Source: Coprobacter secundus (GTDB lineage Bacteria; Bacteroidota; Bacteroidia; Bacteroidales; Coprobacteraceae). From it: a stretch of 64,000 nt of DNA. Both the position numbers and the translations under genes were made by a program. The DNA lies in contig JTDA01000002.1 in assembly GCA_000803105.1 (NCBI GenBank), positions 310,001 to 374,000 on the forward strand, given 5' to 3'. The notes beneath the pieces are model-generated. The model saw nothing but the letters and a program-made list of their open reading frames with translations, was not told where the DNA came from and searched no databases. Positions 53,323 to 63,711 of the stretch are shown piece after piece. How positions within the stretch are numbered: position 1 is the stretch's first letter; every line of letters begins with the position of its first letter.

Positions 53323-56300
53323 ATGGAAAAGATTTATTTAAAATTTTTGTTCTTATCAATTTCATTTTCTTTGTGTACAATATTCTGTCTTCACGCACAA
53401 AAAATTACAGTAAAAGGAATAGTGATATCTTCTCAAAAAGAGCCACTAATCGGAGTTGGAATTATCGAAGAAGGTACTACAAATGGAACAATTACCGATA
53501 TAGATGGCAAATTCTCAATATCGGTAGCATCTCATTCAAAACTCAAATTCAGTTATGTTGGCTACACATCTAAAATTATAACTGTCGGTAACGAAACTAA
53601 TCTGACTATTATCCTCGAAGAAAATATGCAAAATTTAGATGAAGTAGTTGTAATAGGTTATGGTACCGTAAAAAAAAGTGATTTGACCGGAGCCGTTTCA
53701 TCAATCAAAGCATCAGAATTGAATAACACACCAACATCAGACATAGAAAGTGCTTTACAAGGAAAAGTTTCTGGAGTATTTATCTCTAAAAAAAGTGGAC
53801 GTCCTGGAGATGCAGCTGATGTAAAAATCAGGGGGATCGGCTCATTCAATAGTTCTGGACCTCTATGGGTTATCGATGGAGTACAACAATCTCCCGGGGT
53901 AGACTTTAACATGAATGATGCCGAATCAATAGAAATATTAAAAGACGCTTCTGCAGCAGCAATTTATGGAGCAGCAGCAGCTAATGGCGTCATTATTGTT
54001 ACTACCAAGCGAGGGAAAAAGGGAGAAACAAAAGTAAATTTCAATGCTTATGTTGGATTTGCTCAACCAACAAACATGATAAAACCTCTCAACTCCGGGC
54101 AATTAAAAAGGCTCAGGATAGAAGACTTCAATGGTCAAGGCTATATGAGTGAGGAAGCCATGAAAAATTTTCCATTAGAAGAAAATCAGAAAGGATATGC
54201 TCTTGATTATGAACCAACAAACGCTGATTATAATTGGAAAGATTTACTATTTTCAAGAGGTATTACTCAAAATTATGATATATCGCTAAGCAAAGGTGAA
54301 GAAAACTATAATTTTTATACTTCATTTAATTATTATAATGAAAAAGGAACTTACATCGACACAGGTTTCAGAAGATACTCTTTTCGCTTTAACTCAGATG
54401 TAAAATTATATAAGTGGCTGAGTATGGGAGAAAACTTACAATTAACCTGTACAAATCTGAATCCATATGCCGATTCCCGTTATCTGAATAATTTTCTACG
54501 AACTTTGCCATTTACCATACCTTATGACAGTAGTAACCAACCAGGAGGATTTGGATATTTTCCTAAAACAGATAATGAAGGGAATGAAATTGATGTAAAA
54601 TCAATATTAGCAGGATACGATGGAGGAAATCCTCTCGCAGATGAACTAACACACAATGAAAGTCAAAAAAAATACAATCTAAACGGCAGTATATACTTAA
54701 AAGTAGAACCCATAAAACAGTTTAATGTAACAGCAACATTTGCAGGAGGACTCGGCTCCGGGATAACTCACATCGAAAACTCTGAATATCAATATCATGC
54801 GTTAAAGAAAAGAGACTATACATCGATGAATGAGAATCTGGGAACAAGTTATGGTTGGACAACTAATATTGTCGCAAATTACCACCAAGAATTTGGGGCA
54901 CATTCATTGACTGCAATGATCGGATTTGAAGCAGCTTATGGGTGGGGTACTACCTTAAGATCATCTGCCCAAAATATGCTCGGAGGTCTCTATATGATAA
55001 GTATGGCTTCTAAAGCAGACCGTAATGTCGAAAGCAGTTATAGCAATAATGCTACTGCTTCCTATTTTGGACGTATCAATTATGGATACAAAGATAAATA
55101 TCTTTTTACTGCTGTATTACGCCGTGATGCTTCTGATCGCTTTGCTCCTAAATACCGCTGGGGAACGTTTCCCTCCTTTTCTGCAGCATGGCGAATCAGT
55201 GACGAAAGCTTCTTACGTGACAACGCAGATTGGTTAAATCAATTGAAAATACATGCTTCATGGGGAATCTTAGGAAATTCGGGAATATCCCAATTCTTGT
55301 ATACTTCAACATATAACACTTATACAGGAAATTATGCATTTGGTTCCGGAGATCCTCAAACTCCTGTAACAGGATTGTTACTAGACCGCCTTCCAAACTC
55401 AAATATAAAATGGGAAGAAATAACTACAACTGACATAGGAATAGATTTAGCTGTATTGAACAATACCCTTACCTTTTCTGCTGACTGGTACATAAAAAAT
55501 ACCAGTGATGCGCTATTCAATACCTCTCTTCCAGACTTATCCGGATTAGGAATAAAAACCAATCCCACACCCAGCTATATTATGAATGTCGGAAAAATAC
55601 GTAATACTGGTGCAGATTTTGAAATAGCATATCGTAATCGAATCGGAAAAGATTTTAACTATAACATCAATGGAAATATCAGTTTTTTTAAAAACAAAGT
55701 TCTTACAACTAATGAATCAAATGATATCTTAATATCTGGAAATGTTCTAAGCGGGACAAACATTTCATATACTCAAAAAGGTCTTCCCATGAGTACTTTT
55801 TATGGATATCAAGTAGAAGGAGTATTCCAAACTCAAGAAGAGGTAGACTTCTACAATACTTTAGCTCAAACTAAAGGAAACCAATTTTACCAAGAAAGCG
55901 GAACAGCTCCTGGAGATTTGAGATTTAAAGATATTAATAGAGATGGAAAAATAGATTCTGCTGATATTACAAATATAGGAAATCCTTGGCCTAATTTCAC
56001 TTATGGTTTCAACCTTGGATTTAATTGGAAATTTATTGATTTCAATATATTTTTCCAAGGAGTACAAGGAGGTAAAATTTTCAATGAATATCGAAGTAAA
56101 ACACATACACTATATTCAGATTACAATACTACAACTTACGCCCTAAATCGTTGGGTAGGCCCCGGAAGCACGAACGAAAATTTCAGAATGGCTGTAGATG
56201 ATCCAAACGGAAATGAAAGTAAAGCCTCAACTTGGTATTTGGAAAGTGCGTCTTATTTCCGGTTAAAAAATATACAACTTGGTTTTACAATCCCCAAGGA

Positions 56301-56487
56301 ATGGACCCAGAAGGCTAAAATAAATCGTTGCCGGCTATACGTTGCAGCTCAAAATTTATGGACGCTCACCCAATATGAAGGGTTTGACCCCGAATTTTCA
56401 ACAGGGGCAAATACAGAAGCTGGCATAGATAGAGGAAACTATCCGCAAAATAGAGTTATACAATGTGGAGTACAACTTGATTTTTAA
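53323..56487 (+). CDS. SusC-like TonB-dependent glycan transporter
   Basis: A 1054-residue outer membrane protein. A signal peptide (ending near HAQ) is followed by a carboxypeptidase-regulatory-like domain (VKGIVISSQKEPLIGVGI, GKFSISV). Next come the TonB box LDEVVVIGYGTVKKSDLTGAV, the plug (ALQGKVSGVFI, VKIRGIGSF, PLWVIDGV), the conserved SusC block IEILKDASAAAIYGAAAANGVIIVTTK, and a 22-strand barrel ending in VIQCGVQLDF. It has no N-terminal STN domain, so signalling through an anti-sigma factor is not expected. It pairs with the SusD-like gene 28 bp downstream and imports an oligosaccharide whose identity is suggested only by the linked GH27 enzyme. Confidence 0.97.
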   Translation: MEKIYLKFLFLSISFSLCTIFCLHAQKITVKGIVISSQKEPLIGVGIIEEGTTNGTITDIDGKFSISVASHSKLKFSYVGYTSKIITVGNETNLTIILEENMQNLDEVVVIGYGTVKKSDLTGAVSSIKASELNNTPTSDIESALQGKVSGVFISKKSGRPGDAADVKIRGIGSFNSSGPLWVIDGVQQSPGVDFNMNDAESIEILKDASAAAIYGAAAANGVIIVTTKRGKKGETKVNFNAYVGFAQPTNMIKPLNSGQLKRLRIEDFNGQGYMSEEAMKNFPLEENQKGYALDYEPTNADYNWKDLLFSRGITQNYDISLSKGEENYNFYTSFNYYNEKGTYIDTGFRRYSFRFNSDVKLYKWLSMGENLQLTCTNLNPYADSRYLNNFLRTLPFTIPYDSSNQPGGFGYFPKTDNEGNEIDVKSILAGYDGGNPLADELTHNESQKKYNLNGSIYLKVEPIKQFNVTATFAGGLGSGITHIENSEYQYHALKKRDYTSMNENLGTSYGWTTNIVANYHQEFGAHSLTAMIGFEAAYGWGTTLRSSAQNMLGGLYMISMASKADRNVESSYSNNATASYFGRINYGYKDKYLFTAVLRRDASDRFAPKYRWGTFPSFSAAWRISDESFLRDNADWLNQLKIHASWGILGNSGISQFLYTSTYNTYTGNYAFGSGDPQTPVTGLLLDRLPNSNIKWEEITTTDIGIDLAVLNNTLTFSADWYIKNTSDALFNTSLPDLSGLGIKTNPTPSYIMNVGKIRNTGADFEIAYRNRIGKDFNYNINGNISFFKNKVLTTNESNDILISGNVLSGTNISYTQKGLPMSTFYGYQVEGVFQTQEEVDFYNTLAQTKGNQFYQESGTAPGDLRFKDINRDGKIDSADITNIGNPWPNFTYGFNLGFNWKFIDFNIFFQGVQGGKIFNEYRSKTHTLYSDYNTTTYALNRWVGPGSTNENFRMAVDDPNGNESKASTWYLESASYFRLKNIQLGFTIPKEWTQKAKINRCRLYVAAQNLWTLTQYEGFDPEFSTGANTEAGIDRGNYPQNRVIQCGVQLDF

Positions 56488-56515
56488 TTAATCTATAACC
56501 GAAAAACAGCATAAT

Positions 56516-58387
56516 ATGAAAAAAATATTTATAGCTCTAATCTTATCATCCGGAGTTCTAACTTCTTGTGAAGATTTTTTTGATATCAATAATTATAGTG
56601 GTATCCCTTCAGATGGATTCGTCAATTCAGTAGAAAATGCCCAAAGCGTAGTAAATGGAGCTTATTCCGGCTTATATGGTTTAGAATTATGGCGAGCAGA
56701 AATATATTATTATCTCGACTTTGCTACCAACGAATTGGAATATCGTCATACTGATGGAAACCTAATCCAACTGACAAATTTTGGGTATACGGCAGACCAA
56801 GCATGGATAAAAAATTATTGGCGCTGCCTATATCGCTTAATTGCAAGAGCCAATGACGCTTGCAGCAAAATATGGGAAATGAAACAGGACACTAAAATCA
56901 TGAGTACTTTATCCGAGACAGATAAAATAAAAATAAATCAGATGATTGGAGAATGTAACTTTCTAAGAGCATTAGGATATTATTATTTAGTCAGATCTTT
57001 CGGAGATAAACTTCCTTCCCACCCTAATTACGATCCACAAGGCATGGGAATACCTATTGTCGACAGCCTTTTGACTGAAAAAGATCAATTAATGATAGGA
57101 CGAAGTTCATTAAAAGAAAGCTGGGACAAAGTAATACGTGATTTTAAAACTGCATACAATTTTTTACCATCATCATGGGACAACAGTAAATTAGGTGCGG
57201 CAACAAAAGGTGCAGCAGCAGGCTATCTGGGGCAGATATATATGTACTTTGGCATGAATGATCCACAAGCTTTTAATGATGCCAAATATTGGTTTGATGA
57301 ATGTATGAAAGCAGGAAATTATAAATTAACAGAAGATTACGCATGGAATTTCGATATTGATCACGAAAACAACTCCGAATCAATATTTGAAGTACAGTTC
57401 GATATTAGTAACAATGACGAAATATCGTCATATACTTGGCGTCGTTTAGGTCCAGAACCTAAATCTTGGGGAGTCGTAAATGCTTCTCAAGAATATGTAG
57501 ACAAATTCAGTGATGGTTATCGACTGGACCAAGATGTCTACGATGACATAAAAAACAATCCTAAAAAATATATATCGCTAACCAATCCAAGCAAAGTATT
57601 GGCTTTGCTCATAGAATATGCTTATGAAGCTCATATTGGAGAAACTGTAAAAACAAAAGATGAATTTATTAACTTATATTCCGGCAATTGGGAACTCCTT
57701 GCTGATCAGATAACCCAAGAATTATCCATTCCTCGTTTTGATGTAAAACAAGATGACCCTAATTGGGGCACTGAAAACAGTAAATATTTAAAAATTATTC
57801 TTCAGAATTCAGAACAAGGAACAGACCCTCGCATATATGATTCATTTTATATTCCTAATGTCGATATGATTTCTAATTATTGGGATGGTCATGATCCTTA
57901 TTTATATACAACCAATTATTACGGTTTCAAAAAATATATTCCTTACAATTCTGTAGAAAGCTGGGCTGGTCAAGGGCTACCCGGATTTGAGGGGAACAAC
58001 TCTATCAATCAAAGAATTTTTCGTTTGGCAGAACTCTACCTACTCTATTCTGAAATATGTTATCGCCAAGGAAATACAATTGAGGCCGAAAATTATTTAA
58101 ATAAGGTACGTCGACGGGCATGGGGAGAAAATATAGATAGTACAACTCCTCAAGAACATGATTATAAACCATCAGAAGGAGATTTCATAACAATATTAGT
58201 AAAAGAACGAGAAAAAGAAATGTGCTTGGAGGGAACCCTTCTTTTCGATTATATGCGTTTAGGATTAGACAAAACCTTATTTATATCTCGTGGATATGAT
58301 CCTAACAAACATCATCGTTTACCAATTCCATTAGCCGAAAGACAAATAGTAGGAATGGATATTCTCAAACAAAACGACGGGTATTAA
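56516..58387 (+). CDS. SusD-like glycan-binding lipoprotein
   Basis: A 623-residue lipoprotein (lipobox LTSC, Cys18). It forms the lid of the SusCD transporter. The RagB/SusD pattern includes NAQSVVNGAYSGLYG, a TPR core with GECNFLRALGYYYLVRSFG, GAAAGYLGQIYMYFG, and the C-terminal RLAELYLLYSEICYRQGN and LVKEREKEMCLEGTLLFDYMRLG. It is translationally close to susC and followed by the CBM9-like gene. Confidence 0.97.
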   Translation: MKKIFIALILSSGVLTSCEDFFDINNYSGIPSDGFVNSVENAQSVVNGAYSGLYGLELWRAEIYYYLDFATNELEYRHTDGNLIQLTNFGYTADQAWIKNYWRCLYRLIARANDACSKIWEMKQDTKIMSTLSETDKIKINQMIGECNFLRALGYYYLVRSFGDKLPSHPNYDPQGMGIPIVDSLLTEKDQLMIGRSSLKESWDKVIRDFKTAYNFLPSSWDNSKLGAATKGAAAGYLGQIYMYFGMNDPQAFNDAKYWFDECMKAGNYKLTEDYAWNFDIDHENNSESIFEVQFDISNNDEISSYTWRRLGPEPKSWGVVNASQEYVDKFSDGYRLDQDVYDDIKNNPKKYISLTNPSKVLALLIEYAYEAHIGETVKTKDEFINLYSGNWELLADQITQELSIPRFDVKQDDPNWGTENSKYLKIILQNSEQGTDPRIYDSFYIPNVDMISNYWDGHDPYLYTTNYYGFKKYIPYNSVESWAGQGLPGFEGNNSINQRIFRLAELYLLYSEICYRQGNTIEAENYLNKVRRRAWGENIDSTTPQEHDYKPSEGDFITILVKEREKEMCLEGTLLFDYMRLGLDKTLFISRGYDPNKHHRLPIPLAERQIVGMDILKQNDGY

Positions 58388-58447
58388 TCCTAAGATACCT
58401 CAACTTATCTAACTGAGATAATATTAACCTTTAAATAAAAACTAATT

Positions 58448-59443
58448 ATGAACAAAAAAAGTACATTTATCGCAGCTATAATAACAATATTATTTGCTGT
58501 TAACTTACGCGCACAAGTAACTATAACACGAAATTCAATGGATATATACAAAATATCCACAGAAGAAGGTAATGCCATGATAGTAGATGGAAAAGCTGAC
58601 GAAAATTTCTGGAGTAATATTCCTTTCCAGAATATTACTCATCCTTTAGTAAACGATGCTTTTACAGAAACTCCTCCAGCAACAAACGGTTACGAAGCCA
58701 AATTCAAAGCAGCTTATGATGAATATTATCTATATACATATATCGAAGTAAAAGATAATACACCAATCTACTTTGATGGTACAACAAGTGCAACCAATGT
58801 TGATAATATAGAATTTTATTTTAGTGGGGAAGAGCCTTCTGACTCCTATAAAAATCCTAAAAATACTCAATTAAGAATGTTCCCCGGAGTCAGTGACCCA
58901 TATAAAAATTATGCTACTGGATACGGTTATGTTATGACCATGGTATACGACAATCTGCTTTCAGGTTTTTATTATGAAACTTCCAATATAGATGGAGGAT
59001 ATACCATGGAAGCAATAATACCTTGGGAAACTGTACTTCCGGAAGAGTTCCTAACTAAAATAAAAGATGGAGATAAAATTCTATTTGACATTAATGCATC
59101 TAATTGTACAACCACAACCAGTGGAAGAAGTGTCATATTGGGATGGTCTACTCCCGATTTTCACGATTGGACCTATAATCGGTATTTTGGAGATCTCAAT
59201 TTTAAAGGCAATATTACATCCAGAGTGGAATCTGAACAGATAAACCATCTAAAATATACGATTAGAAATAATACATTACAATTATTCAATGCGGAACTTT
59301 TGACACCAATCAGCATCTATAACATATCAGGAAAACTAATAAAATCTACTACATATAATAGCAATGGCATTGATATCTCAAATCTGGCAAACGGTATCTA
59401 CATTGTCAAAATTGGAAATTATTATATTAAAATCAATAAATAA
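58448..59443 (+). CDS. CBM9-like secreted protein with type IX sorting domain
   Basis: A 331-residue protein with a signal peptide (ending near LRAQ). A carbohydrate-binding family 9-like/DOMON beta-sandwich lies at about 40-245 (AMIVDGKADENFWSNIPF, AAYDEYYLYTYIEVKDN, YTMEAIIPWETVLP). The last 70 residues are a short T9SS sorting domain (LFNAELLTPISIYNISGK, GIYIVKIGNYYIKINK). It probably holds the target glycan at the cell surface or in the medium. It ends the SusCD operon at a strong hairpin. Confidence 0.85.
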   Translation: MNKKSTFIAAIITILFAVNLRAQVTITRNSMDIYKISTEEGNAMIVDGKADENFWSNIPFQNITHPLVNDAFTETPPATNGYEAKFKAAYDEYYLYTYIEVKDNTPIYFDGTTSATNVDNIEFYFSGEEPSDSYKNPKNTQLRMFPGVSDPYKNYATGYGYVMTMVYDNLLSGFYYETSNIDGGYTMEAIIPWETVLPEEFLTKIKDGDKILFDINASNCTTTTSGRSVILGWSTPDFHDWTYNRYFGDLNFKGNITSRVESEQINHLKYTIRNNTLQLFNAELLTPISIYNISGKLIKSTTYNSNGIDISNLANGIYIVKIGNYYIKINK

Positions 59444-59464
59444 CTATATATCAATAAAATAGAA

Positions 59465-59505
59465 ACCGGAGATGAGAATTTAAAAACTCACCTCCGGTCA
59501 TTTTT
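59465..59505 (+). terminator. Terminator of the SusCD operon
   Basis: Twelve-base arms (ACCGGAGATGAG and CTCACCTCCGGT) pair with one mismatch around a 10-base loop. CATTTTTAATTT follows. Confidence 0.8.
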
Positions 59506-59527
59506 AATTTAAAAATAAACTTTTTCG

Positions 59528-59535
59528 TACCTTTA
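59528..59535 (+). promoter_or_regulatory. Possible -7 box of the GH27 gene
   Basis: TACCTTTA differs from TAnnTTTG only in the last base and lies 19 bases before the ATG, between the upstream terminator and the gene. Confidence 0.4.
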
Positions 59536-59554
59536 ACATCAAAAAATATTACTT

Positions 59555-61525
59555 ATGAAAAACAAGCCAAGTTATCTTTCTTTTCTCTTTTTATTATTAG
59601 TATTTATCCTTTCCAATTGCCATACACGAACAAAAACTGTCTGGCTCGACGAATTAGATGTATCAAATGCTGATCAAGCTACCGGTATAGCACGTAGTAA
59701 CCAGTCTATGTGGCAAACCCCACTAATCATTGCCGGAGATACCTTCAAACGAGGAGTAGGGACTCATGCATCCGGAATACTCCGCATAAATCTTGATGGG
59801 AAAACGGAACATTTTTCTACTATGGTCGGTATAGATGATTCTGCACCCCAAAACGAATTAGCACAAGCCTCTGCAGAATTTATCATTATAGGAGATAATA
59901 AGGTATTATGGAAAAGTGGGATTATGCATGGTGGCGATAAAGCCCTCAAGGCAGAAGTAAATACCAAAGGAATAAAATCACTCATACTTTGTATTGACCA
60001 TTGTGGTGACGGAATTTCAGGAGACCGTACCGACTGGGTGAATGCCCGCTTTGTTTTTCATGGAGACACCCCATATACAATAAAACGGCCTAAAGAAGCC
60101 GAATATATACTTACTCCTCCAGAACCGAAAACTCCTCGTATAAATGCCCCATACATACATGGCGCACGGCCAGGAAATCCCTTCCTTTTCAATTTACCTA
60201 TTTCTGGAGAACGTCCCCTCAATATAACAGCTAAAAATCTTCCTAAAAGTTTGCATTTAGATGCACAAACAGGAATAATAACAGGTACAGCTCCTAACAT
60301 CGGAGAATACATAATAACTGTCACTGCAGAAAATAAATATGGTAAAGATATCCATGACATAACTATAAAATCCGGAAATGAAATATCACTTACACCTCCA
60401 ATGGGATGGAATAGTTGGAATGTATTCGGAACAGATATAGATGACAAAAAAATACGAGAAATTGCAGATGCAATGGTCGAACTGGGATTGCCTAAATATG
60501 GGTATACATATATAAACATCGATGATGGCTGGCAAGGAAAACGGGGAGGAAAATATAATGCCATAATGCCTAACGAAAAATTCCCAGACATGAAAAATTT
60601 AGTAGAATACATACATAAAAAGGGCCTTAAAATAGGGATATATTCTTCTCCCTGGGTACAAACTTTTGCCGGATATATAGGCGGAAGTGCCGACACGCCT
60701 GACGGAAAAATAAATAAACCTGGGAGACGAACCGGAGCATATTCTTTTGCAGAGAACGATGTAAAACAGTGGTGTGAATGGGGCTTTGACTACCTAAAAT
60801 ACGATTGGGTTACAAACGATGTGAAAAATACAAGTGAAATGTCAAAGCTTTTAGCTCATTCAGGGCGAGATATTGTATTCAGCATTTCCAATGCAGCGCC
60901 TTTTGAACTTGCCAATAAGTGGGCAGAACTAACTAACGTATGGAGAACAACGGGAGATATTCATGACTCCTGGTGTAGTATGACGACTATTGGCTTTTTG
61001 CAAGACAAGTGGCAACCTTACGCCGGACCTGGACATTGGAACGACCCTGATATGCTAATCGTAGGCAAAGTCGGATGGGGAGATGAAATACGGACTACCA
61101 GACTTTCTCCTAACGAGCAATATACACACATTACTTTATGGAGTATATTGGCTGCACCACTTCTCATCGGATGTGATTTGCGACTTATAGACGACTTTAC
61201 TTTAAATTTATTAAAAAATAACGAAGTAATTACAGTCAATCAAGATCCTGCAGGAATACAAGGACATAGGGTTTATTTCGATAAAGAAAAACAAATTGAA
61301 GTCTGGGCCCGCCCGCTTAATGATGGCTCCTGGGCTATAGGGCTATTTAATTTAGGAGAAGAACAACAGCCTATATCTATTACATGGGATGAACTCTCCA
61401 TTTCCGGAAAGCAAATAGTCCGTAATTTATGGGAACAAAAGAATATGGGTATATTTGACAACGAGTATACGGCGAATGTCCCGTCACATGGCACAATATT
61501 CATTAAAATAACTCCGTACAAATGA
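59555..61525 (+). CDS. GH27 alpha-galactosidase lipoprotein with NPCBM domain
   Basis: A 656-residue lipoprotein (lipobox SNC, Cys22). Residues about 28-175 form an NPCBM-type binding domain (FKRGVGTHASGILRINL, NARFVFHGD). About 195-275 is a putative Ig-like domain (DAQTGIITGTAP, GEYIITVTAEN). About 278-560 is the GH27 TIM barrel with TPPMGWNSWNVFG, YINIDDGWQ, nucleophile Asp417 in LKYDW and acid/base Asp468 in RTTGDIHDSW, then GHWNDPDML. A C-terminal beta-sandwich follows. It should release terminal alpha-galactose from the imported glycan, probably at the outer membrane. Some GH27 members act on beta-L-arabinopyranose or alpha-GalNAc, which sequence alone cannot exclude. Confidence 0.93.
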   Translation: MKNKPSYLSFLFLLLVFILSNCHTRTKTVWLDELDVSNADQATGIARSNQSMWQTPLIIAGDTFKRGVGTHASGILRINLDGKTEHFSTMVGIDDSAPQNELAQASAEFIIIGDNKVLWKSGIMHGGDKALKAEVNTKGIKSLILCIDHCGDGISGDRTDWVNARFVFHGDTPYTIKRPKEAEYILTPPEPKTPRINAPYIHGARPGNPFLFNLPISGERPLNITAKNLPKSLHLDAQTGIITGTAPNIGEYIITVTAENKYGKDIHDITIKSGNEISLTPPMGWNSWNVFGTDIDDKKIREIADAMVELGLPKYGYTYINIDDGWQGKRGGKYNAIMPNEKFPDMKNLVEYIHKKGLKIGIYSSPWVQTFAGYIGGSADTPDGKINKPGRRTGAYSFAENDVKQWCEWGFDYLKYDWVTNDVKNTSEMSKLLAHSGRDIVFSISNAAPFELANKWAELTNVWRTTGDIHDSWCSMTTIGFLQDKWQPYAGPGHWNDPDMLIVGKVGWGDEIRTTRLSPNEQYTHITLWSILAAPLLIGCDLRLIDDFTLNLLKNNEVITVNQDPAGIQGHRVYFDKEKQIEVWARPLNDGSWAIGLFNLGEEQQPISITWDELSISGKQIVRNLWEQKNMGIFDNEYTANVPSHGTIFIKITPYK

Positions 61526-62340
61526 AAACATATTTCTTCTCATTGCTCTACTTCACATTGGGTACAATAGCTCTTCAGGCCCAGAATTTTATAGAGATTC
61601 CATTGTATGAACCAATCCCAGATAGTTCTAACGTCGATATACCTTTCATCCATGTATATTTTCCCCCAATAAATAATGGAGCAGCAGTCATCATATGTCC
61701 TGGTGGAGGTTATAAGTATCTTGAAATGGACAAAGAAGGTAATGCATATGTCCCATGGTTTAACAATCAAGGATTGGTTGCAATTGTCCTTAAATATCGT
61801 TTACCTAATGGGCAACATAAATACCCCTTACAAGATGTCCAAAAAGCCACGCAAATTATCATATCCCATGCTAAAGAATGGAATATCGACATAAATAAAA
61901 TTGGGATTATGGGTTCTTCCGCAGGAGGGCATTTAGCTTCCACATTATCGACCCGCCACACAATCCAAAATCGTCCAGCTTTCCAAATACTTTTATATCC
62001 TGTAATTTCAATGGATACAACAATAACACATCTTGGATCCTATCACCAACTATTAGGAGACCATCCATCAAAAACGCTTGTCAATCTATATTGCAATGAA
62101 TTGCAAGTAAATGCTCAAACACCTCCTGCATTTATCACATTGTGCCATGATGATAAAACTGTCTCCCCAGAAAACAGCATTCGTTATTATCAAGCCTTAT
62201 TAAAAAATAGTATTCCTGCTGAGATGCATATATATCCAAAGGGTGGCCACGGCTTTGCGTTTAATGAAAATTTTAAATATATCAATCCCATGCTAACATC
62301 ATTAAAATATTGGTTATCAAACACATTAGAAAATTTATAA
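61522..62340 (+). CDS. Secreted alpha/beta-hydrolase, carbohydrate esterase-like
   Basis: A 272-residue secreted esterase with a signal peptide (ending near LQAQ). The oxyanion loop is CPGGGYKYL, the nucleophile Ser133 sits in GSSAGGHLAS, and the late acidic and His residues are in HDDKTVSP and KGGHGFAF. This resembles Bacteroidales acetyl-xylan esterase-like/BD-FAE hydrolases that remove acetyl or feruloyl groups from glycans. The start overlaps the GH27 stop by 4 bases (ATGA), so translation is coupled and the two enzymes likely act on the same glycan. Confidence 0.87.
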   Translation: MKTYFFSLLYFTLGTIALQAQNFIEIPLYEPIPDSSNVDIPFIHVYFPPINNGAAVIICPGGGYKYLEMDKEGNAYVPWFNNQGLVAIVLKYRLPNGQHKYPLQDVQKATQIIISHAKEWNIDINKIGIMGSSAGGHLASTLSTRHTIQNRPAFQILLYPVISMDTTITHLGSYHQLLGDHPSKTLVNLYCNELQVNAQTPPAFITLCHDDKTVSPENSIRYYQALLKNSIPAEMHIYPKGGHGFAFNENFKYINPMLTSLKYWLSNTLENL

Positions 62341-62350
62341 GTGTCATTAC

Positions 62351-62390
62351 AAATACTCCTCAAAGAAACCAAAATACTTGAAGAGTATTT
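62351..62390 (+). terminator. Probable terminator after the esterase gene
   Basis: Thirteen-base arms (AAATACTCCTCAA and TTGAAGAGTATTT) pair with one mismatch between the convergent genes. A T-rich tract appears only 20 bases further on, so the call is moderate. Confidence 0.5.
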
Positions 62391-62418
62391 ATGCCAGTCC
62401 GCTATCTTATTTTTTTTA

Positions 62419-63711
62419 TTATTCCTTTTTCAACAATTTCATTCCCCAGTTATTTGCCTTTTGCCATTGTTCCGGAAAAGTCCAATGTTCGGTTTGGGGA
62501 ATAATAAGCAACTTTTTAGAGGCGGTAATTACATTTATTGCAGAATAAACAGTTGTCGGAGGACAGACCATATCATTGTAACCAAATGAATAAAATCCCG
62601 GAACTTTAATTTGACGCGCAAAATTTACCACATCATAATATGATGCCACTTTTACTTTTTGGTCCAATACATTAGAATTAGAGACATTACCATTAAACAG
62701 ATGTGGCCAACCTCCAGCTCTACCATGTAAATATCCTGTCAAATCGGAAAGAGCCGGATAGTAACAAATTAGACCTTTTATACGATTATCTAACCCTGCA
62801 GTAACAATTGCTAAAGCTCCCCCTTGACTTCCTCCTTCTACTACTATATTTTCTCCATCAAATTTATCTAAACTAAATATATAATCTACTGCCCGTATAC
62901 AACCCAAATAAACTCGCTTATAATATGTTTTATCCGCATCGTCCCAATTAGAATAAAAATATTCCCGTAATGCCCCCATTCTTAAATCCTCATAAACTTG
63001 TTCTTCCATCGTAACCGGAATACCATGAACTCCTATTTCTAATGTAATTATTCCATTCGATGCATTGTAAACATCTCCATTATATGCACGAACTCCAGCC
63101 CCGGGCACTCTCAACAATGCCGGATATTTTCCCGGTGCCTTAGGAATTGCAAGAATACCATATAAATGAGAACCCCACTTATAATTCTGAATACATATTT
63201 CATAAACATCTGCCCTATCGGTACACCGCTCAGGCAATAAAATCATTTTAGGGTCTATCGGAATTTTGGCATTCTCGGCTTTTGCCTTATTCCAAAAATC
63301 AAGAAAATCATCTGGATAGCTAACAGTCGGTTTGATTTTTTCAGGTTCAAATCCTGCTGTTGCAAGACCGGTATATTCTTTCCCATCATAAAAAGCTTTA
63401 ACAATACAACGTAGAAAACCCGATTCTTTCATCGTACCAGCATCTATCTCTCTCTTTCCCCCTTTCAATATTACGTTCTCTTTCTTAAAAGGACTCATCA
63501 TATCATACGAAAGTTCATATCTAATTTCAACATTCGAAAGAGGTACATTATTTTTATAAACAACGACATTGAATTTTACCCTGTCACCTATTTTATATAA
63601 CCAGTCTGGATTATCGGGAGACACGGATACTTGAATTAATTGTACTTTAGGTTGTGCTAATGCAATAGTTGTCCCTATTAGCAGGAAACATAATAATAAA
63701 ATCTTCTTCAT
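62419..63711 (-). CDS. Secreted acetyl-xylan esterase (AXE1/CE7-like)
   Basis: A 430-residue protein with a signal peptide (ending near ALAQ). An N-terminal Ig-like domain occupies about 22-120. The alpha/beta-hydrolase domain has SYPDDFLDFWNKAKAE, GILAIPKAPGKYPALL, the nucleophile Ser295 in EGGSQGGALA, Asp in GYNDMVCPP and His in TEHWTF. CE7 enzymes deacetylate xylan-derived and other sugars. It is convergent with the other esterase and belongs to the same locus by position. Confidence 0.9.
   Translation of the reverse strand: MKKILLLCFLLIGTTIALAQPKVQLIQVSVSPDNPDWLYKIGDRVKFNVVVYKNNVPLSNVEIRYELSYDMMSPFKKENVILKGGKREIDAGTMKESGFLRCIVKAFYDGKEYTGLATAGFEPEKIKPTVSYPDDFLDFWNKAKAENAKIPIDPKMILLPERCTDRADVYEICIQNYKWGSHLYGILAIPKAPGKYPALLRVPGAGVRAYNGDVYNASNGIITLEIGVHGIPVTMEEQVYEDLRMGALREYFYSNWDDADKTYYKRVYLGCIRAVDYIFSLDKFDGENIVVEGGSQGGALAIVTAGLDNRIKGLICYYPALSDLTGYLHGRAGGWPHLFNGNVSNSNVLDQKVKVASYYDVVNFARQIKVPGFYSFGYNDMVCPPTTVYSAINVITASKKLLIIPQTEHWTFPEQWQKANNWGMKLLKKE

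Noticed and set aside
60058..60696. 212-codon open frame on the minus strand
   Set aside because: It lies entirely antisense to the GH27 gene, whose domains and catalytic residues are all recognisable.
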